Assembly: GCF_000758525.1 (NCBI RefSeq)
Contig: NZ_CP009241.1
Span: 1,178,001 to 1,242,000 of the forward strand
DNA: 64,000 nt
Source: Paenibacillus sp. FSL H7-0357
GTDB taxonomy: Bacteria; Bacillota; Bacilli; Paenibacillales; Paenibacillaceae
Reading direction: 5' to 3'
Position numbers and translations under genes: made by a program. This document shows positions 24,112 to 33,591 of this stretch, one piece after another. Numbering within the stretch: position 1 is the stretch's first letter; each line of letters opens with the position of its first letter. The notes under the pieces were generated by a model. It was not told where the DNA came from. It was given only the letters and a program-made list of their open reading frames with translations, and did not search any database.

Positions 24112-25077
24112 ATGACAGACCGATTAATCCGGCTGATGCGCATCATTACGCTAGTTCAGGCCAAACCCGGAATTTTAGCCCGTGAGCTGGCGGAACGCTG
24201 CGGCAACAGTGAGAGAACGATATACCGGGATATGGATGCGCTAAGTGCCATGCATATCCCTATTACCCACCTGGGGCACGGGAAGGGATATGCTTTTATC
24301 GGGAACTTTGCACTCTATCCTTTAGATTTGTCGGAAGAAGAATCGGCCGCATTTTCACAGCTCCGCGGCATTATGAATGACATTAAGCCACTGCTGCCTG
24401 CGCATTTTGAAGACGCCTATGAAAAAATCATGGCTGCGGAATATAAGCAGAAGGCGGAAAGGGAAGAGAAGATGGAAAGCGTAAAAAAAGAAGCCGGGCA
24501 GCATTGGACAGAGAGGGGGACTTCGCAGGGGGAGCCTTCGCCTTTTCTGACGGAAATTCTGCTGGCTATAATGAAACAGCGAAGCTTTCAGGCGGATTAC
24601 AGTGAAAATGCCTATGAAGAGAAGGAGATACAGATCGATCCGTACTGCCTGGTTCCGCTGGAGAACCGCTATCATTTAATTGGTTTCTGCCACCGCTTTG
24701 GCATGATCCGGGCTTTTCACATCAACGGGTTCTCGAGTGTCAGGCCGTTGAACCGTTTTTTTTCCAAGGAGCAATTTGATCTGCAGTCTTTTATGAAGCA
24801 GAAGTGGCGTTTGGACCAAGACAGTCTGGAGATCGAATTCAAGGTGAAATTTTCGGAACGGATGATGGATTGGATCAAATATGAGGAGTTGTTTGTAAAA
24901 CCGAGCAAGGTGGACCGCCAGAGCCGCTTTCTCCACTTTAAGGTAGCTGTTGAACAGGATATTGGATTTGTTCGTTGGATCATGAAATTCGAGGAGGAAG
25001 CGGAGATTGTGGAGCCGTTTTACTATAGGGATATGATGAGGGTTCAACTGGAAAGGTGGCTATTGGTCTACAAATAG
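24112..25077 (+). CDS. WYL-domain transcriptional regulator (YafY-like)
   Basis: 321-residue DNA-binding regulator. Residues 1-60 form a winged helix-turn-helix of the HTH_11 type (RLIRLMRIITLVQAKPG ... CGNSERTIYRDMDALS). Residues about 150-225 are a WYL domain (IDPYCLVPLENRYHLIGFC ... RAFHINGFSSVRPLN), and a C-terminal WCX-like extension follows. WYL domains bind nucleic acid or nucleotide ligands and such proteins act as one-component regulators. The target is unknown. It lies 247 bases upstream of the dipeptide transporter operon, in AT-rich flanks, and has its own terminator, so regulation of that operon is only a possibility. Confidence 0.88.
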   Translation: MTDRLIRLMRIITLVQAKPGILARELAERCGNSERTIYRDMDALSAMHIPITHLGHGKGYAFIGNFALYPLDLSEEESAAFSQLRGIMNDIKPLLPAHFEDAYEKIMAAEYKQKAEREEKMESVKKEAGQHWTERGTSQGEPSPFLTEILLAIMKQRSFQADYSENAYEEKEIQIDPYCLVPLENRYHLIGFCHRFGMIRAFHINGFSSVRPLNRFFSKEQFDLQSFMKQKWRLDQDSLEIEFKVKFSERMMDWIKYEELFVKPSKVDRQSRFLHFKVAVEQDIGFVRWIMKFEEEAEIVEPFYYRDMMRVQLERWLLVYK

Positions 25078-25249
25078 AGCAGGATCTTTTTGTTTTGTCA
25101 TTAATTATACCCTTAAACCCTATGAGGTTAGTTAATCTTGTAAATTTTTCTTGTCTACCATGGTTTTATATAGTAATGTTATACATTAAATAACAACTAT
25201 GTCGAATTAATGCTAAAAACTAACTTATTATGTAAGGTATTCGCGGTTG

Positions 25250-25275
25250 AATCTCTCTTTTAGAGAGATTTTCTT
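25250..25275 (+). terminator. Terminator before the dipeptide transporter operon
   Basis: Perfect 9-bp stem AATCTCTCT (25250-25258) and AGAGAGATT (25262-25270) with a 3-base loop and a TTTTCTT tail. Confidence 0.8.
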
Positions 25276-25324
25276 GTCAGTCATTTGACCTTTGTTCAAT
25301 TTTTAATAGAAGAGAGGGTTCATT

Positions 25325-26314
25325 TTGATCCAGCCAATTCTGGAAATTGAGGATTTGCATACTCATTTTTTTACGGATCGTGGAGAGGTTCCTGCTGTGG
25401 ACGGCGTCGATTTGTATATTGATCCGGGCGAGGTTCTTGGAGTGGTTGGTGAATCGGGCTGCGGCAAGAGCGTCACTTCATTGTCCATCCTAAAGCTGGT
25501 TCCGAATCCTCCCGGCCGGATTGTAGGCGGCCGCATTCTATTAAAAGGGCAGGATCTTGTGCCGCTTAGGGAAAAAGAAATGCGAAAGATCCGCGGAGAC
25601 GCGGTATCGATGATCTTCCAGGAGCCAATGACTTCGCTTAACCCGCTGTTTACGGTAGGTCAGCAGATTATCGAAACTGTGCGGCTTCACCGCGGCTTAT
25701 CGAAAAGAGAAGCACGGGAGCATGCGGTAGAGATGCTCCGCAAAGTAGGAATACCGCGGCCGGAAGCGATCATTGATGAGTATCCTCACCAGTTGTCGGG
25801 CGGCATGCGCCAGCGGGTGATGATCGCGATGTCGATCTCCTGCAGTCCGGAGCTGCTCATTGCCGATGAACCCACAACGGCGCTGGATGTAACGATTCAG
25901 GCGCAGATTCTGGATTTGATCCGGCGGTTGAATGAAGAACAAGGCACTGCGGTCATGCTGATTACCCATGATCTTGGAGTCGTGGCGGAGATGTGCCACC
26001 GGGTTGCTGTTATGTATGCCGGCAAGATCGTAGAGGAAGGCTGTGTGCGCGATATTTTTAAAAATCCGCTTCATCCCTATACGAGGGGGCTTATACAGTC
26101 TGTGCCAAGAATGAACGAGGTCCGGGAACGGCTGTATTCCATTCCCGGCAATGTGCCGATTCTCAATAAAGATATGCAGGGCTGCCGGTTTGCACCCCGC
26201 TGTCCGGATATGATGGACATCTGCCGCGAGTCGCTTCCTGAGCTGTCACTGCAGGAAGACCGGCACAGCTGCAGATGCTGGCTGCATGACAGCCAACAGG
26301 AGGATGCTGTATGA
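25325..26314 (+). CDS. DppD/OppD-type dipeptide ABC transporter ATPase
   Basis: 329-residue ATP-binding subunit of a peptide importer. Walker A is GESGCGKS near residue 40, the signature is [14 protein letters not shown], and Walker B is [12 protein letters not shown]. The C-terminal oligopeptide-transporter extension ends with a cysteine cluster (C-x-F-A-P-R-C-P ... C) typical of OppD/DppD. Translation starts at TTG 25325 behind GAGAGGG. The stop overlaps the next start by four bases (ATGA). It pairs with the following ATPase to drive uptake by the two permeases downstream. Confidence 0.92.
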   Translation: MIQPILEIEDLHTHFFTDRGEVPAVDGVDLYIDPGEVLGVVGESGCGKSVTSLSILKLVPNPPGRIVGGRILLKGQDLVPLREKEMRKIRGDAVSMIFQEPMTSLNPLFTVGQQIIETVRLHRGLSKREAREHAVEMLRKVGIPRPEAIIDEYPHQLSGGMRQRVMIAMSISCSPELLIADEPTTALDVTIQAQILDLIRRLNEEQGTAVMLITHDLGVVAEMCHRVAVMYAGKIVEEGCVRDIFKNPLHPYTRGLIQSVPRMNEVRERLYSIPGNVPILNKDMQGCRFAPRCPDMMDICRESLPELSLQEDRHSCRCWLHDSQQEDAV

Positions 26315-27300
26315 GCGAGAACCTGCTCGAGGTTATTGGCCTCAAGAAGTATTATCCGATTCATAAAGGTTTCTTCAACAAGGTGCAAGGGGCTGTCAAA
26401 GCGGTGGACGATATTTCCTTCTCCGTAAACAAAGGCGAGACCTTTGGACTGGTGGGGGAAAGCGGCTGCGGCAAATCGACAACCGGGCGTTCGCTGCTGC
26501 GGCTGATCGAGCCTACAGCAGGGGAGGTCTGGTTCGAAGGCCAGGATATCACCAGGCTCACTCTGGAAGAAATGCGCAAGCGCCGGCGGGAGATGCAGAT
26601 TGTCTTTCAGGACCCGTTCTCTTCCCTTGACCCGCGGAATACGGTGCAGCGTATTCTGGAAGAGCCGATGATTGTACATGGTGTTGGCGATGCCAGGCAG
26701 CGGAGGGATACTGTCGAGCGGCTGGCTGATGTAGTCGGCTTGGCGAAGGCACATCTCCAGCGTTACCCGCATCAGTTCTCCGGCGGACAACGGCAGCGGA
26801 TTGGAATCGCCCGGGCGCTTGCCCTGCAGCCGAAGCTGATTATAGCGGATGAGCCTGTGTCCGCACTGGATGTATCCATCCAGTCTCAGGTCATTAATCT
26901 GATGCAGGATTTACAGAAGGAATTTGGACTTACCTACATATTTATAGCCCATGATCTCAGTGTGGTGAAGCATATCTGTGACCGTGTCGCCGTAATGTAC
27001 CTGGGACGGATTGTAGAGATTACCGATAAGTACAAGCTTTATGCCGAGCCGCAGCACCCGTATACACAGGCGCTGCTGTCGGCTGTTCCCGAACCCGATC
27101 CCGATATCCGCAAGAAACGGGTTATTCTGCAGGGGGAAGTGCCGAGTCCGGCCAATGCGCCTGTCGGTTGTGCCTTTAATACCCGTTGTCCCCGGGTGAT
27201 GGACGTATGCCGCAATGTAAGACCACCGTTGATCGAGACCGGGCCAGGGCATCTAACCGCATGCCATTTATATGATGATGCTGACACCCGGCTGGCTTAA
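26311..27300 (+). CDS. DppF/OppF-type dipeptide ABC transporter ATPase
   Basis: 329-residue second ATPase of the peptide importer. It opens [18 protein letters not shown], typical of OppF/DppF. Walker A is GESGCGKST, signature [15 protein letters not shown] and Walker [13 protein letters not shown]. The C-terminal extension has the cysteine-containing segment CAFNTRCP ... CRNVRPPL. It overlaps the upstream ATPase gene by four bases, so the two are coupled. A 265-base gap with a strong hairpin separates it from the binding-protein gene. Confidence 0.92.
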   Translation: MSENLLEVIGLKKYYPIHKGFFNKVQGAVKAVDDISFSVNKGETFGLVGESGCGKSTTGRSLLRLIEPTAGEVWFEGQDITRLTLEEMRKRRREMQIVFQDPFSSLDPRNTVQRILEEPMIVHGVGDARQRRDTVERLADVVGLAKAHLQRYPHQFSGGQRQRIGIARALALQPKLIIADEPVSALDVSIQSQVINLMQDLQKEFGLTYIFIAHDLSVVKHICDRVAVMYLGRIVEITDKYKLYAEPQHPYTQALLSAVPEPDPDIRKKRVILQGEVPSPANAPVGCAFNTRCPRVMDVCRNVRPPLIETGPGHLTACHLYDDADTRLA

Positions 27301-27400
27301 CAAGACTTGACGACATCTTAGAAAGACTCCGGCAGGAGTTATCTTAAAATATAAGAAATTATATGTTTCACATGATAACTTATCCTTCTATTTCTCGCTG

Positions 27401-27438
27401 AAACGGTACCGTCCTTAAAAAGGACGGCAAAGCCGTTT
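27401..27438 (+). promoter_or_regulatory. Strong nested hairpin between the ATPase and binding-protein genes
   Basis: Inner perfect stem CCGTCCTT (27409-27416) and AAGGACGG (27420-27427) around AAA, with outer arms AAACGG (27401-27406) and CCGTTT (27433-27438). No T run follows. A 12-bp palindrome CATTCATGAATG lies at 27464-27475. Such intercistronic hairpins often protect the highly expressed binding-protein message; an attenuation role is also possible. Confidence 0.55.
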
Positions 27439-27565
27439 ACACTTGGTATTCAGAGCGAGCAACCATTCATGAATGCAATTAGTGGACTTGGTATATGGCA
27501 GTGCTTTGGCGCAGCTCCATATAGACGCTTTAATACTTTTAATGAAGGAAGGGAGTTTTCTAGAG

Positions 27566-29233
27566 ATGAACAAATGGAGTAGTCTTGCACTGGCAGTGAC
27601 GCTGGGGGCGGTATTAACGTTAAGCGGCTGCGGAGGCAACAATAACGCAAGCACGGAATCAACTGCGGGGGGCAATACAGCGGCAACTGCCGCACCGGAA
27701 AGCTCTCCTGATTCTGCGGCAACGTCACAGGATACACTGATATTGGGGCGCGGCGGTGACTCGGCTTCGCTGGACCCGGCAATCGTAACCGATGGTGAAT
27801 CTTTGAAGATTGCCCATCAGGTATTTGACTCTCTGCTGGAATACAAACCGGGGACCTCTGAGGTGCAGGCTTCACTTGCAGACAGCTGGGAAGTCTCAGC
27901 CGACGGCTTAATCTACACCTTCAAGCTGCATCCGGGTGTGAAGTTCCATGATGGATCAGACTTTGATGCCGAGGCTGTCGTGTTTAACTTCACGCGCTGG
28001 AGTGATCCGGCAAGTGAATACAAATTCGAAGGCGATTCCTTTGACTACTATGACTCCATGTTCGGTCCGGACGGAAGCCGTGTCATTAAAGAGGTGAAGG
28101 CTGTTGATGCCACAACCGTGCAATTTGTGCTTAATCAGCCGCAGGCCCCTTTCCTGCAGAATATCGCCATGACCTCCTTCGGGATTGCCAGCCCTACAGC
28201 GATTAAGGAGAAGAAGGAAAACTTCAAGAATGAGCCGGTAGGCACAGGACCGTTTGTGTTCACCGAATGGAAGCACAATGATTCCATTACGCTGGACAAG
28301 AATCCGGGCTACTGGAAAGAAGGGCTTCCTAAGCTGAACAAAGTTATCGTCCGCTCCATTCCGGATAACTCTGCGCGCTTCACTGCTCTGCAGAACGGTG
28401 AAATCGACCTGATGGAAGACCTTAGCCCTGATGATCTGTCCACACTGGAAGGCAACACCGGGCTGCAGAAGATTGAACGCCCGCCGTTTAATGTCTCGTA
28501 CCTCGGCTTCAACTTCAATAAGAAACCTTTTGACAACGTGAAAGTAAGACAAGCGCTGAACCATGCGGTGAATAAGCAGGCCATTATCGAAGCGTTCTTC
28601 TCAGGTCAGGCAACGGCTGCTGTTAACCCGATGCCGCCATCACTATGGGGCTATAACGATGCCGTGAAGGATTATGAATATGATCTGGAGAAGGCAAAAG
28701 CGCTGCTGGCTGAGGCTGGATATCCTGAGGGTCTGCCGGATCCGGTAACCTTGTATGCTATGCCAGTCTCCCGTCCTTATATGCCTGACGGCAAGAAGGT
28801 TGCTGAGGCGATTCAAGCCGATTGGGAAAAAATTGGCGTGAAGACGGTAATCGAGTCCCCTGAATGGGCTACTTACCTTGACGACACAAAAGTCGGAGAA
28901 AAAGATGACATCTACATGCTCGGCTGGACCGGTGATAACGGTGACCCGGATAACTTCCTGTATACGCTCCTTGATAAAGATGCTATTCCGGGCAACAACC
29001 GTTCCTTCTATATTAATGAAGAATTGCATACGGTTCTGATCAATGCACAGAAGGAAACGGACCAAGCCAAACGCTCCGACCTGTACAAGCAGGCTCAGGA
29101 AATCATCAAAGCGGATGCGCCTTGGATTCCGCTTGTGCACACGACTCCGCTGCTGGCTGCCAAAGCCAATCTCAAGGGTTTTGTTCCAGGTCCGACAGGT
29201 ACGGAATATTACAGCGCAATCTACTTCGAATAG
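27566..29233 (+). CDS. Dipeptide-binding lipoprotein (DppA-like, SBP family 5)
   Basis: 555-residue extracellular solute-binding protein. The signal peptide ends in a lipobox LSGC with Cys22, followed by a low-complexity Asn/Ala/Ser linker. The mature part matches SBP_bac_5: LADSWEVSADGLIYTFKLHPGVKFHDGS, then NEPVGTGPFVFTEW and the stretch GWTGDNGDPDNF, which is also seen in E. coli DppA. The ATG at 27566 is chosen because AGGAAGGGAG lies upstream and the signal peptide begins here. Substrate is likely di- or short peptides, but heme or other ligands are known for relatives. It is encoded between the ATPases and the permeases. Confidence 0.92.
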   Translation: MNKWSSLALAVTLGAVLTLSGCGGNNNASTESTAGGNTAATAAPESSPDSAATSQDTLILGRGGDSASLDPAIVTDGESLKIAHQVFDSLLEYKPGTSEVQASLADSWEVSADGLIYTFKLHPGVKFHDGSDFDAEAVVFNFTRWSDPASEYKFEGDSFDYYDSMFGPDGSRVIKEVKAVDATTVQFVLNQPQAPFLQNIAMTSFGIASPTAIKEKKENFKNEPVGTGPFVFTEWKHNDSITLDKNPGYWKEGLPKLNKVIVRSIPDNSARFTALQNGEIDLMEDLSPDDLSTLEGNTGLQKIERPPFNVSYLGFNFNKKPFDNVKVRQALNHAVNKQAIIEAFFSGQATAAVNPMPPSLWGYNDAVKDYEYDLEKAKALLAEAGYPEGLPDPVTLYAMPVSRPYMPDGKKVAEAIQADWEKIGVKTVIESPEWATYLDDTKVGEKDDIYMLGWTGDNGDPDNFLYTLLDKDAIPGNNRSFYINEELHTVLINAQKETDQAKRSDLYKQAQEIIKADAPWIPLVHTTPLLAAKANLKGFVPGPTGTEYYSAIYFE

Positions 29234-29246
29234 TAGGTGAGCTGAT

Positions 29247-30251
29247 TTGAACTCCTACCTATTAAAACGTGTAATGGTTTTAATCCCGGTGCTGATTGGG
29301 ATGACAATCATTGTCTTCTCTATTATCCATGCGATTCCGGGAGATCCGGCAGAGACGATTCTGGGACAAAAGGCAACGGAGCAGTCCAAGCAGGCGCTGC
29401 GGGAACAACTGGGTCTCGACAAGCCATGGCTGCAGCAGTATTTCAATTATATGGGCGATTTGCTGCAAGGCGATTTGGGTACCTCGATCCGTACCAAAAC
29501 GCCAATCGCCAAAGAAATTATGCCTTATCTGGCCGCTACCCTGGAACTTACGGCGGCGAGTATGCTGTTCGCCACTGTTGTGGGAGTCAATGCCGGTATT
29601 CTAAGCGCCTGGCGGCAAAATTCATGGTTTGATTATACCGCAATGATTATAGCGCTCATTGGTGTGTCCATGCCGATTTTCTGGCTTGGTCTGATGGAGC
29701 AGCTGTTATTCTCGCTGAAATTACACTGGCTGCCCTCCATAGGCAGGATGGACCAGCGCAATCCGGTGGAGAGCATCACCAATCTCTACGTGATTGATAC
29801 GATACTGGCAGGCCGCTGGGACCAGTTGTGGACGGTTGTTAAACATCTGATCCTGCCAAGCATTGCACTGGGCACGATTCCTATGGCGATTATCGCCCGG
29901 ATGACCCGCTCCAGCATGCTGGAGGTAATGAATTCGGACTACATCCGTACGGCAAAAGCCAAAGGGTTATCGCAATTTCTCGTAGTATACAAGCATGCGC
30001 TCAAAAATTCGCTGATTCCTGTATTGACTGTGGTGGGGCTGCAGACAGGCGCTCTGCTCGGCGGGGCGGTGCTGACAGAGACGATCTTTGCATGGCCGGG
30101 TGTGGGAAGATATATATTTGAGGCGATCAGCTCGCGTGACTATCCTGTCATTCAGACTGGCATTCTGATTATTGCTTTTATTTTCGTAATCATTAATCTG
30201 CTTGTGGATCTGCTCTATGCCGTCGTTGATCCACGCATCAATTACAAGTGA
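29247..30251 (+). CDS. DppB-type dipeptide ABC transporter permease
   Basis: 334-residue inner-membrane subunit with six predicted helices. It starts NSYLLKRVMVLIPVLIGMTI and has the DppB/OppB signatures HAIPGDPAETILG and an EAA-type loop (DYIRTAKAKGLSQFLVVYKHAL) that contacts the ATPases. TTG at 29247 is the start, behind GTAGGTGAG. It forms the translocation pore with the next protein. Confidence 0.92.
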   Translation: MNSYLLKRVMVLIPVLIGMTIIVFSIIHAIPGDPAETILGQKATEQSKQALREQLGLDKPWLQQYFNYMGDLLQGDLGTSIRTKTPIAKEIMPYLAATLELTAASMLFATVVGVNAGILSAWRQNSWFDYTAMIIALIGVSMPIFWLGLMEQLLFSLKLHWLPSIGRMDQRNPVESITNLYVIDTILAGRWDQLWTVVKHLILPSIALGTIPMAIIARMTRSSMLEVMNSDYIRTAKAKGLSQFLVVYKHALKNSLIPVLTVVGLQTGALLGGAVLTETIFAWPGVGRYIFEAISSRDYPVIQTGILIIAFIFVIINLLVDLLYAVVDPRINYK

Positions 30252-30262
30252 GGGGTGAATCT

Positions 30263-31156
30263 GTGGCACAGGCAACAGTTAACGTAACGCCCCCGAAGGT
30301 GCCTGCCGAAAAGGGCTCCGGACCTTGGCATGATGCGTGGAGGGCATTCCGCAAGAACAAGACGGCTATGCTCGGGCTCTGTATTATTTTGTTTTTCGTG
30401 CTGATTGCGCTGTTTGCTCCGCTTATCGCGCCGTATAGCTTCAAGGAGCAGGAGCTGGTGAACCGGCTGAAGGCACCGTCGGCTGACCATTGGTTCGGCA
30501 CGGACGATCTGGGAAGAGATCTGTTCAGCCGGGTCCTGTACGGTGCCCGTATCTCGCTTTGGGTCGGGTTCTCTTCAGTGATCGGTTCTATTATTGTCGG
30601 CACGTTTCTGGGGGTTCTAGCCGGATTCTATGGCAAGTGGGTAGACATGCTGATCTCCAGAATGTTTGATATCCTCTTGGCTTTTCCGAGTATTCTGCTC
30701 GCGATTGCAATTGTGGCCATACTCGGACCCTCTCTGCGGAATGCGCTGCTCGCCATTGCGATTGTTAATATCCCGACCTATGGAAGACTCGTGCGGGCCA
30801 AGGTGCTCAGCTTGAAGTCGGAGGAATACATCACGGCGGCAAGAGCGATCGGGATGACGAATACGCGTATTCTGCTGACTCATATTCTGCCGAACAGCCT
30901 GACGCCGATCATTGTACAGGGGACGTTGGGCATCGCAACGGCCATTATCGAAGCGGCAGCCCTCGGCTTCCTTGGCCTTGGTGCGCAGCCGCCTGATCCG
31001 GAATGGGGCAAGATGCTCTCCGATTCGCGCCAGTTCATTCAGAAAGCGCCATGGACGGTCATTTTTCCGGGGATGTCAATCATGTTGACTGTACTCGGAT
31101 TCAACCTGATGGGAGACGGACTGCGCGATGTGCTTGATCCGCGGATGAAGAGTTAA
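30263..31156 (+). CDS. DppC-type dipeptide ABC transporter permease
   Basis: 297-residue membrane subunit with an N-terminal cytoplasmic tail and about six helices. Family hallmarks are WHDAWRAFRKNKTAMLGL, HWFGTDDLGRDLFSRVLYGAR and the EAA loop SEEYITAARAIGMTN. GTG 30263 is chosen since GAGGGGTGA at 30250-30258 lies just upstream; an in-frame GTG at 30248 overlaps the previous stop without a ribosome site. It is the last gene of the five-gene operon, followed by a strong terminator. Confidence 0.92.
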   Translation: MAQATVNVTPPKVPAEKGSGPWHDAWRAFRKNKTAMLGLCIILFFVLIALFAPLIAPYSFKEQELVNRLKAPSADHWFGTDDLGRDLFSRVLYGARISLWVGFSSVIGSIIVGTFLGVLAGFYGKWVDMLISRMFDILLAFPSILLAIAIVAILGPSLRNALLAIAIVNIPTYGRLVRAKVLSLKSEEYITAARAIGMTNTRILLTHILPNSLTPIIVQGTLGIATAIIEAAALGFLGLGAQPPDPEWGKMLSDSRQFIQKAPWTVIFPGMSIMLTVLGFNLMGDGLRDVLDPRMKS

Positions 31157-31173
31157 AATAACGAAGTCCAGGG

Positions 31174-31209
31174 AAGCCCTTAGGCGTTTACACGCCTGGG
31201 GGCTTTTTT
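31174..31209 (+). terminator. Terminator of the dipeptide transporter operon
   Basis: AAGCCC (31174-31179) and GGGCTT (31200-31205) enclose an inner GGCG/CGCC stem, followed by TTTTTT. Confidence 0.88.
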
Positions 31210-31315
31210 GCTATGAAGCCCATTATAAATAAAAATGTATGTTAAGGTGTAATCTGTATCAATCATAACTAAATATAAGCAAACATAACCAAACGTATAG
31301 AAAAACGAAAAAAGG

Positions 31316-31326
31316 TATGCTAGAAT
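31316..31326 (+). promoter_or_regulatory. Extended -10 promoter of modA
   Basis: TATGC-TAGAAT matches the Gram-positive extended -10 consensus TRTGNTATAAT apart from one position. No good -35 is present, as expected for this promoter class. The 90 bases upstream contain several CATAAC-type copies (near 31264 and 31284) that could be regulator sites. Confidence 0.5.
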
Positions 31327-31367
31327 ATCATCTAAATATACAAGATATATAAATGGGAGGAATGGAA

Positions 31368-32150
31368 ATGTTCAAGAAATTAGCGTTGGTTGTCATGACT
31401 GTAATGCTTGCTGTGGGCTTGTCGGCAATACCTGAGAGACAGGCAGAGGCGGCGAAGAAGAAAACCGAAATTATTGTATCTGCCGCAGCCAGCCTGCAGG
31501 ACAGTCTTGACAAGATTGCCGTTCTTTATGAGAAGCAGCATCCTGATATCGACCTCGTCTTTAACTATGGCGCTTCCGGTACATTGCAGAAGCAGATTGA
31601 ACAAGGCGCTCCGGCCGATCTGTTCTTCTCAGCAGGAGATAAGCAAATGACAGCGCTGGTGGATGGCAAACTCATTTCAGACCATACGGAACTTCTAAAG
31701 AATCAGCTGGTTCTCATTGTGCCTTCGGATTCCAAAGCCAAGATTACAACAATCACACAGCTTACAGATAAAACGTTCAAGAAGGTTGCTGTCGGACAAC
31801 CGGAATCGGTGCCGGCGGGCCAATATGCGCAGCAGTCATTGACTGCGAAGAATGTATGGGACACGCTGCAGAGTAAACTGGTATTCGCCAAGGATGTCCG
31901 CCAGGTGCTCTCCTACGTGGAAACAGGCAATGCTGATGCCGGATTTGTGTATAAGACGGATGCCCTAACCTCCAAGAAAGTGAAGATCGCCCTTACTGTA
32001 GGGGCACAGGTGCACAAAGCAATCAATTATCCGGTCGGGATCGTTAAGGATTCCAAACATCAGGCAGAGGCCAAAGCATTCTATAACTACGTGCAAGCCA
32101 AGGCGGCAAGCGATATTTTTACCGGCTACGGCTTTCAGCTTGCCAAGTAA
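31368..32150 (+). CDS. modA: Molybdate-binding protein
   Basis: 260-residue exported binding protein for molybdate/tungstate. A signal peptide at residues 1-29 ends AEA-AKKK, with no lipobox. The mature part opens IIVSAAASLQDSLDKIA, the ModA hallmark carrying the oxyanion-binding serine, and continues FNYGASGTLQKQIEQGAPADLFFSA. The later segment FAKDVRQVLSYVETGNADAGFVY is also conserved. ATG 31368 fits GGGAGG at 31355-31360, whereas the ATGs at 31353 and 31362 do not. modB follows 31 bases downstream. Confidence 0.93.
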   Translation: MFKKLALVVMTVMLAVGLSAIPERQAEAAKKKTEIIVSAAASLQDSLDKIAVLYEKQHPDIDLVFNYGASGTLQKQIEQGAPADLFFSAGDKQMTALVDGKLISDHTELLKNQLVLIVPSDSKAKITTITQLTDKTFKKVAVGQPESVPAGQYAQQSLTAKNVWDTLQSKLVFAKDVRQVLSYVETGNADAGFVYKTDALTSKKVKIALTVGAQVHKAINYPVGIVKDSKHQAEAKAFYNYVQAKAASDIFTGYGFQLAK

Positions 32151-32181
32151 TTCTAATCGAACTTAAGCGGGGTGAAAGCGG

Positions 32182-32844
32182 ATGGAGATCAATTGGACTG
32201 ATTTTTTCGCCCCGGTCTGGCTTTCGGTCAAAATCTCTGTAATCACGAGCATCATCGTATTCCTTCTGGCAACCTTCGCGGCCAAAAAGATGGCGGGCCG
32301 GAGGTTCCCCGGATACAGTCTGGTCGAGACCATTCTGCTGCTGCCGCTTGTACTGCCCCCTACCGTGGTCGGCTTTGTGCTTCTGGTCATTTTGGGACGT
32401 CGGAGCTGGATTGGCAGGTTGTATGAGCAGTTCACAGAGCATACCATTCTCTTTACCTGGGGGGCTGCCGTTATTGCTGCGGTGGTTGTGGCCTTTCCGC
32501 TGGTCTACCGGACCGTTAAGGCCGGATTTGAGGATGTGGAAAAGGATCTTGAGGATGCGGCGCGTGCGCAGGGTGCCAGTGAACTGCAGGTGCTGCGTTA
32601 TGTAACGCTGCCGCTTGCCAGCCGTTCTCTGGCTGCAGGGTATGTGCTTGGCTTTGCCCGCGGGCTTGGTGAATTTGGAGCTACGATCATGGTAGCAGGC
32701 AATATTCCCGGCCGTACACAGACGGTGCCCACCGCCATATATGTGGCCGTCGACGGCGGCGACATGACGCTCGCCTGGATGTGGGTATGCTCGATTATCG
32801 TAATCTCAGCCGTTATGCTGATGTTTGTCAATCGCCGTTCTTGA
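32182..32844 (+). CDS. modB: Molybdate ABC transporter permease
   Basis: 220-residue permease with five to six helices. The family signatures are PLVLPPTVVGFVLL near residue 55 and an EAA loop DAARAQGASELQVLRYVTLP, then GFARGLGEFGATIMVAGNIPG. It forms the molybdate channel. No ATPase gene modC follows: the next coding region is an ECF sigma factor. The transporter must use an ATPase encoded elsewhere, or one shared with another system. Starts behind GGGGTGAAAG. Confidence 0.92.
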   Translation: MEINWTDFFAPVWLSVKISVITSIIVFLLATFAAKKMAGRRFPGYSLVETILLLPLVLPPTVVGFVLLVILGRRSWIGRLYEQFTEHTILFTWGAAVIAAVVVAFPLVYRTVKAGFEDVEKDLEDAARAQGASELQVLRYVTLPLASRSLAAGYVLGFARGLGEFGATIMVAGNIPGRTQTVPTAIYVAVDGGDMTLAWMWVCSIIVISAVMLMFVNRRS

Positions 32845-32858
32845 ATGTAAGTATGCGG

Positions 32859-32906
32859 ATAACCTCCGGTTTTGCCATCAAGCATCATGGCGAGACCGGA
32901 GGTTAT
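32859..32906 (+). terminator. Long hairpin after modB (probable terminator)
   Basis: Perfect 12-bp arms ATAACCTCCGGT (32859-32870) and ACCGGAGGTTAT (32895-32906) enclose an inner GCCAT/ATGGC stem. The tail is TTAC with no T run, so termination may be inefficient; the strong stem could also protect the modAB message. Confidence 0.65.
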
Positions 32907-32971
32907 TTACTATGATCATAGAGAAAACAGAACATTTGAGGACGGCTAATAAATGATTATGTGAAATTTCG

Positions 32972-32994
32972 AACAAAGCCTGGAGTTCATTCGT
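32972..32994 (+). promoter_or_regulatory. Candidate ECF-sigma promoter (autoregulatory)
   Basis: AAC (in CGAACA, 32972-32974) and CGT (32992-32994) are separated by 17 bases, the AAC...CGT pattern recognised by group-IV sigma factors. It lies 30 bases upstream of the ECF sigma gene, where an autoregulated promoter is expected. Confidence 0.4.
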
Positions 32995-33024
32995 AATGTT
33001 AATTGAAAGGGTGGGCGGGGGCAC

Positions 33025-33591
33025 ATGATTACCGATAAACAACTCATTGAAGGGTGCCGGTCCGGCCGCCGTGAAATGCTGGGACTGCTCGTCGACAGAT
33101 ACAAGGATGATTTGTACCGGTTTTGCCGCCACCTTACCCTGAATGCCCAGGATGCCGAGGACCTGTTTCAGGAGGTGTGGGTCCGGGTCATCCGCAAGCT
33201 GGAGAAATATGATTGTGAGCGTTCCTTTAAAGCCTGGCTGTTTCAGGTTACGGTCAATCTGCATAGGGACCGCTACCGCAGATGGAAAAAATTCCAGCAC
33301 CGTTTTCTGGGTGAGGCATCTTTCCAGGCGGATTTCCTGAACATCCGGGATTCCTCGCCTCTCACGGAAGAGGCCTTGCTGCGGAATGAACGGAACGCCG
33401 AGCTGGAGCAGGGGCTGCGTGCGTTATCCAAGCGGTATTTGGCGCCGCTGGTTCTCTATTATTACAACGAATTCAGCTATGAGGAGATTGCGGAGATGCT
33501 TGGCATTCCCGTGGGAACGGTCAAGTCAAGGCTCAATCAAGGGAAGAAGCTGCTGCAAACCTCCATGCAGCATGTAAAGGAGGGAACGTAA
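33025..33591 (+). CDS. ECF sigma factor, SigY-like
   Basis: 188-residue group-IV sigma factor. Region 2 (residues about 10-78) contains DLYRFCRHLTLNAQDAEDLFQEVW and FKAWLFQVTVNLHRDRYRR; region 4 (about 125-180) contains LVLYYYNEFSYEEIAEMLG and VGTVKSRLNQGKK, the -35-binding helix-turn-helix. The next gene starts inside its stop codon (TAATG), the tight coupling expected for a cognate anti-sigma factor. The order sigma, small two-helix membrane protein, PLD-nuclease-N-like membrane protein matches the B. subtilis sigY-yxlC-yxlD/E arrangement, hence SigY-like. Signal unknown. Confidence 0.85.
   Translation: MITDKQLIEGCRSGRREMLGLLVDRYKDDLYRFCRHLTLNAQDAEDLFQEVWVRVIRKLEKYDCERSFKAWLFQVTVNLHRDRYRRWKKFQHRFLGEASFQADFLNIRDSSPLTEEALLRNERNAELEQGLRALSKRYLAPLVLYYYNEFSYEEIAEMLGIPVGTVKSRLNQGKKLLQTSMQHVKEGT

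Noticed and set aside
27401..27438. Possible cyclic di-GMP-type riboswitch (GGACGGCAAAGCC resembles part of the class I core)
   Set aside because: Only a short stretch matches; the GGCAAAC core, the tetraloop receptor and the second stem are absent. The hairpin is reported as structure only.
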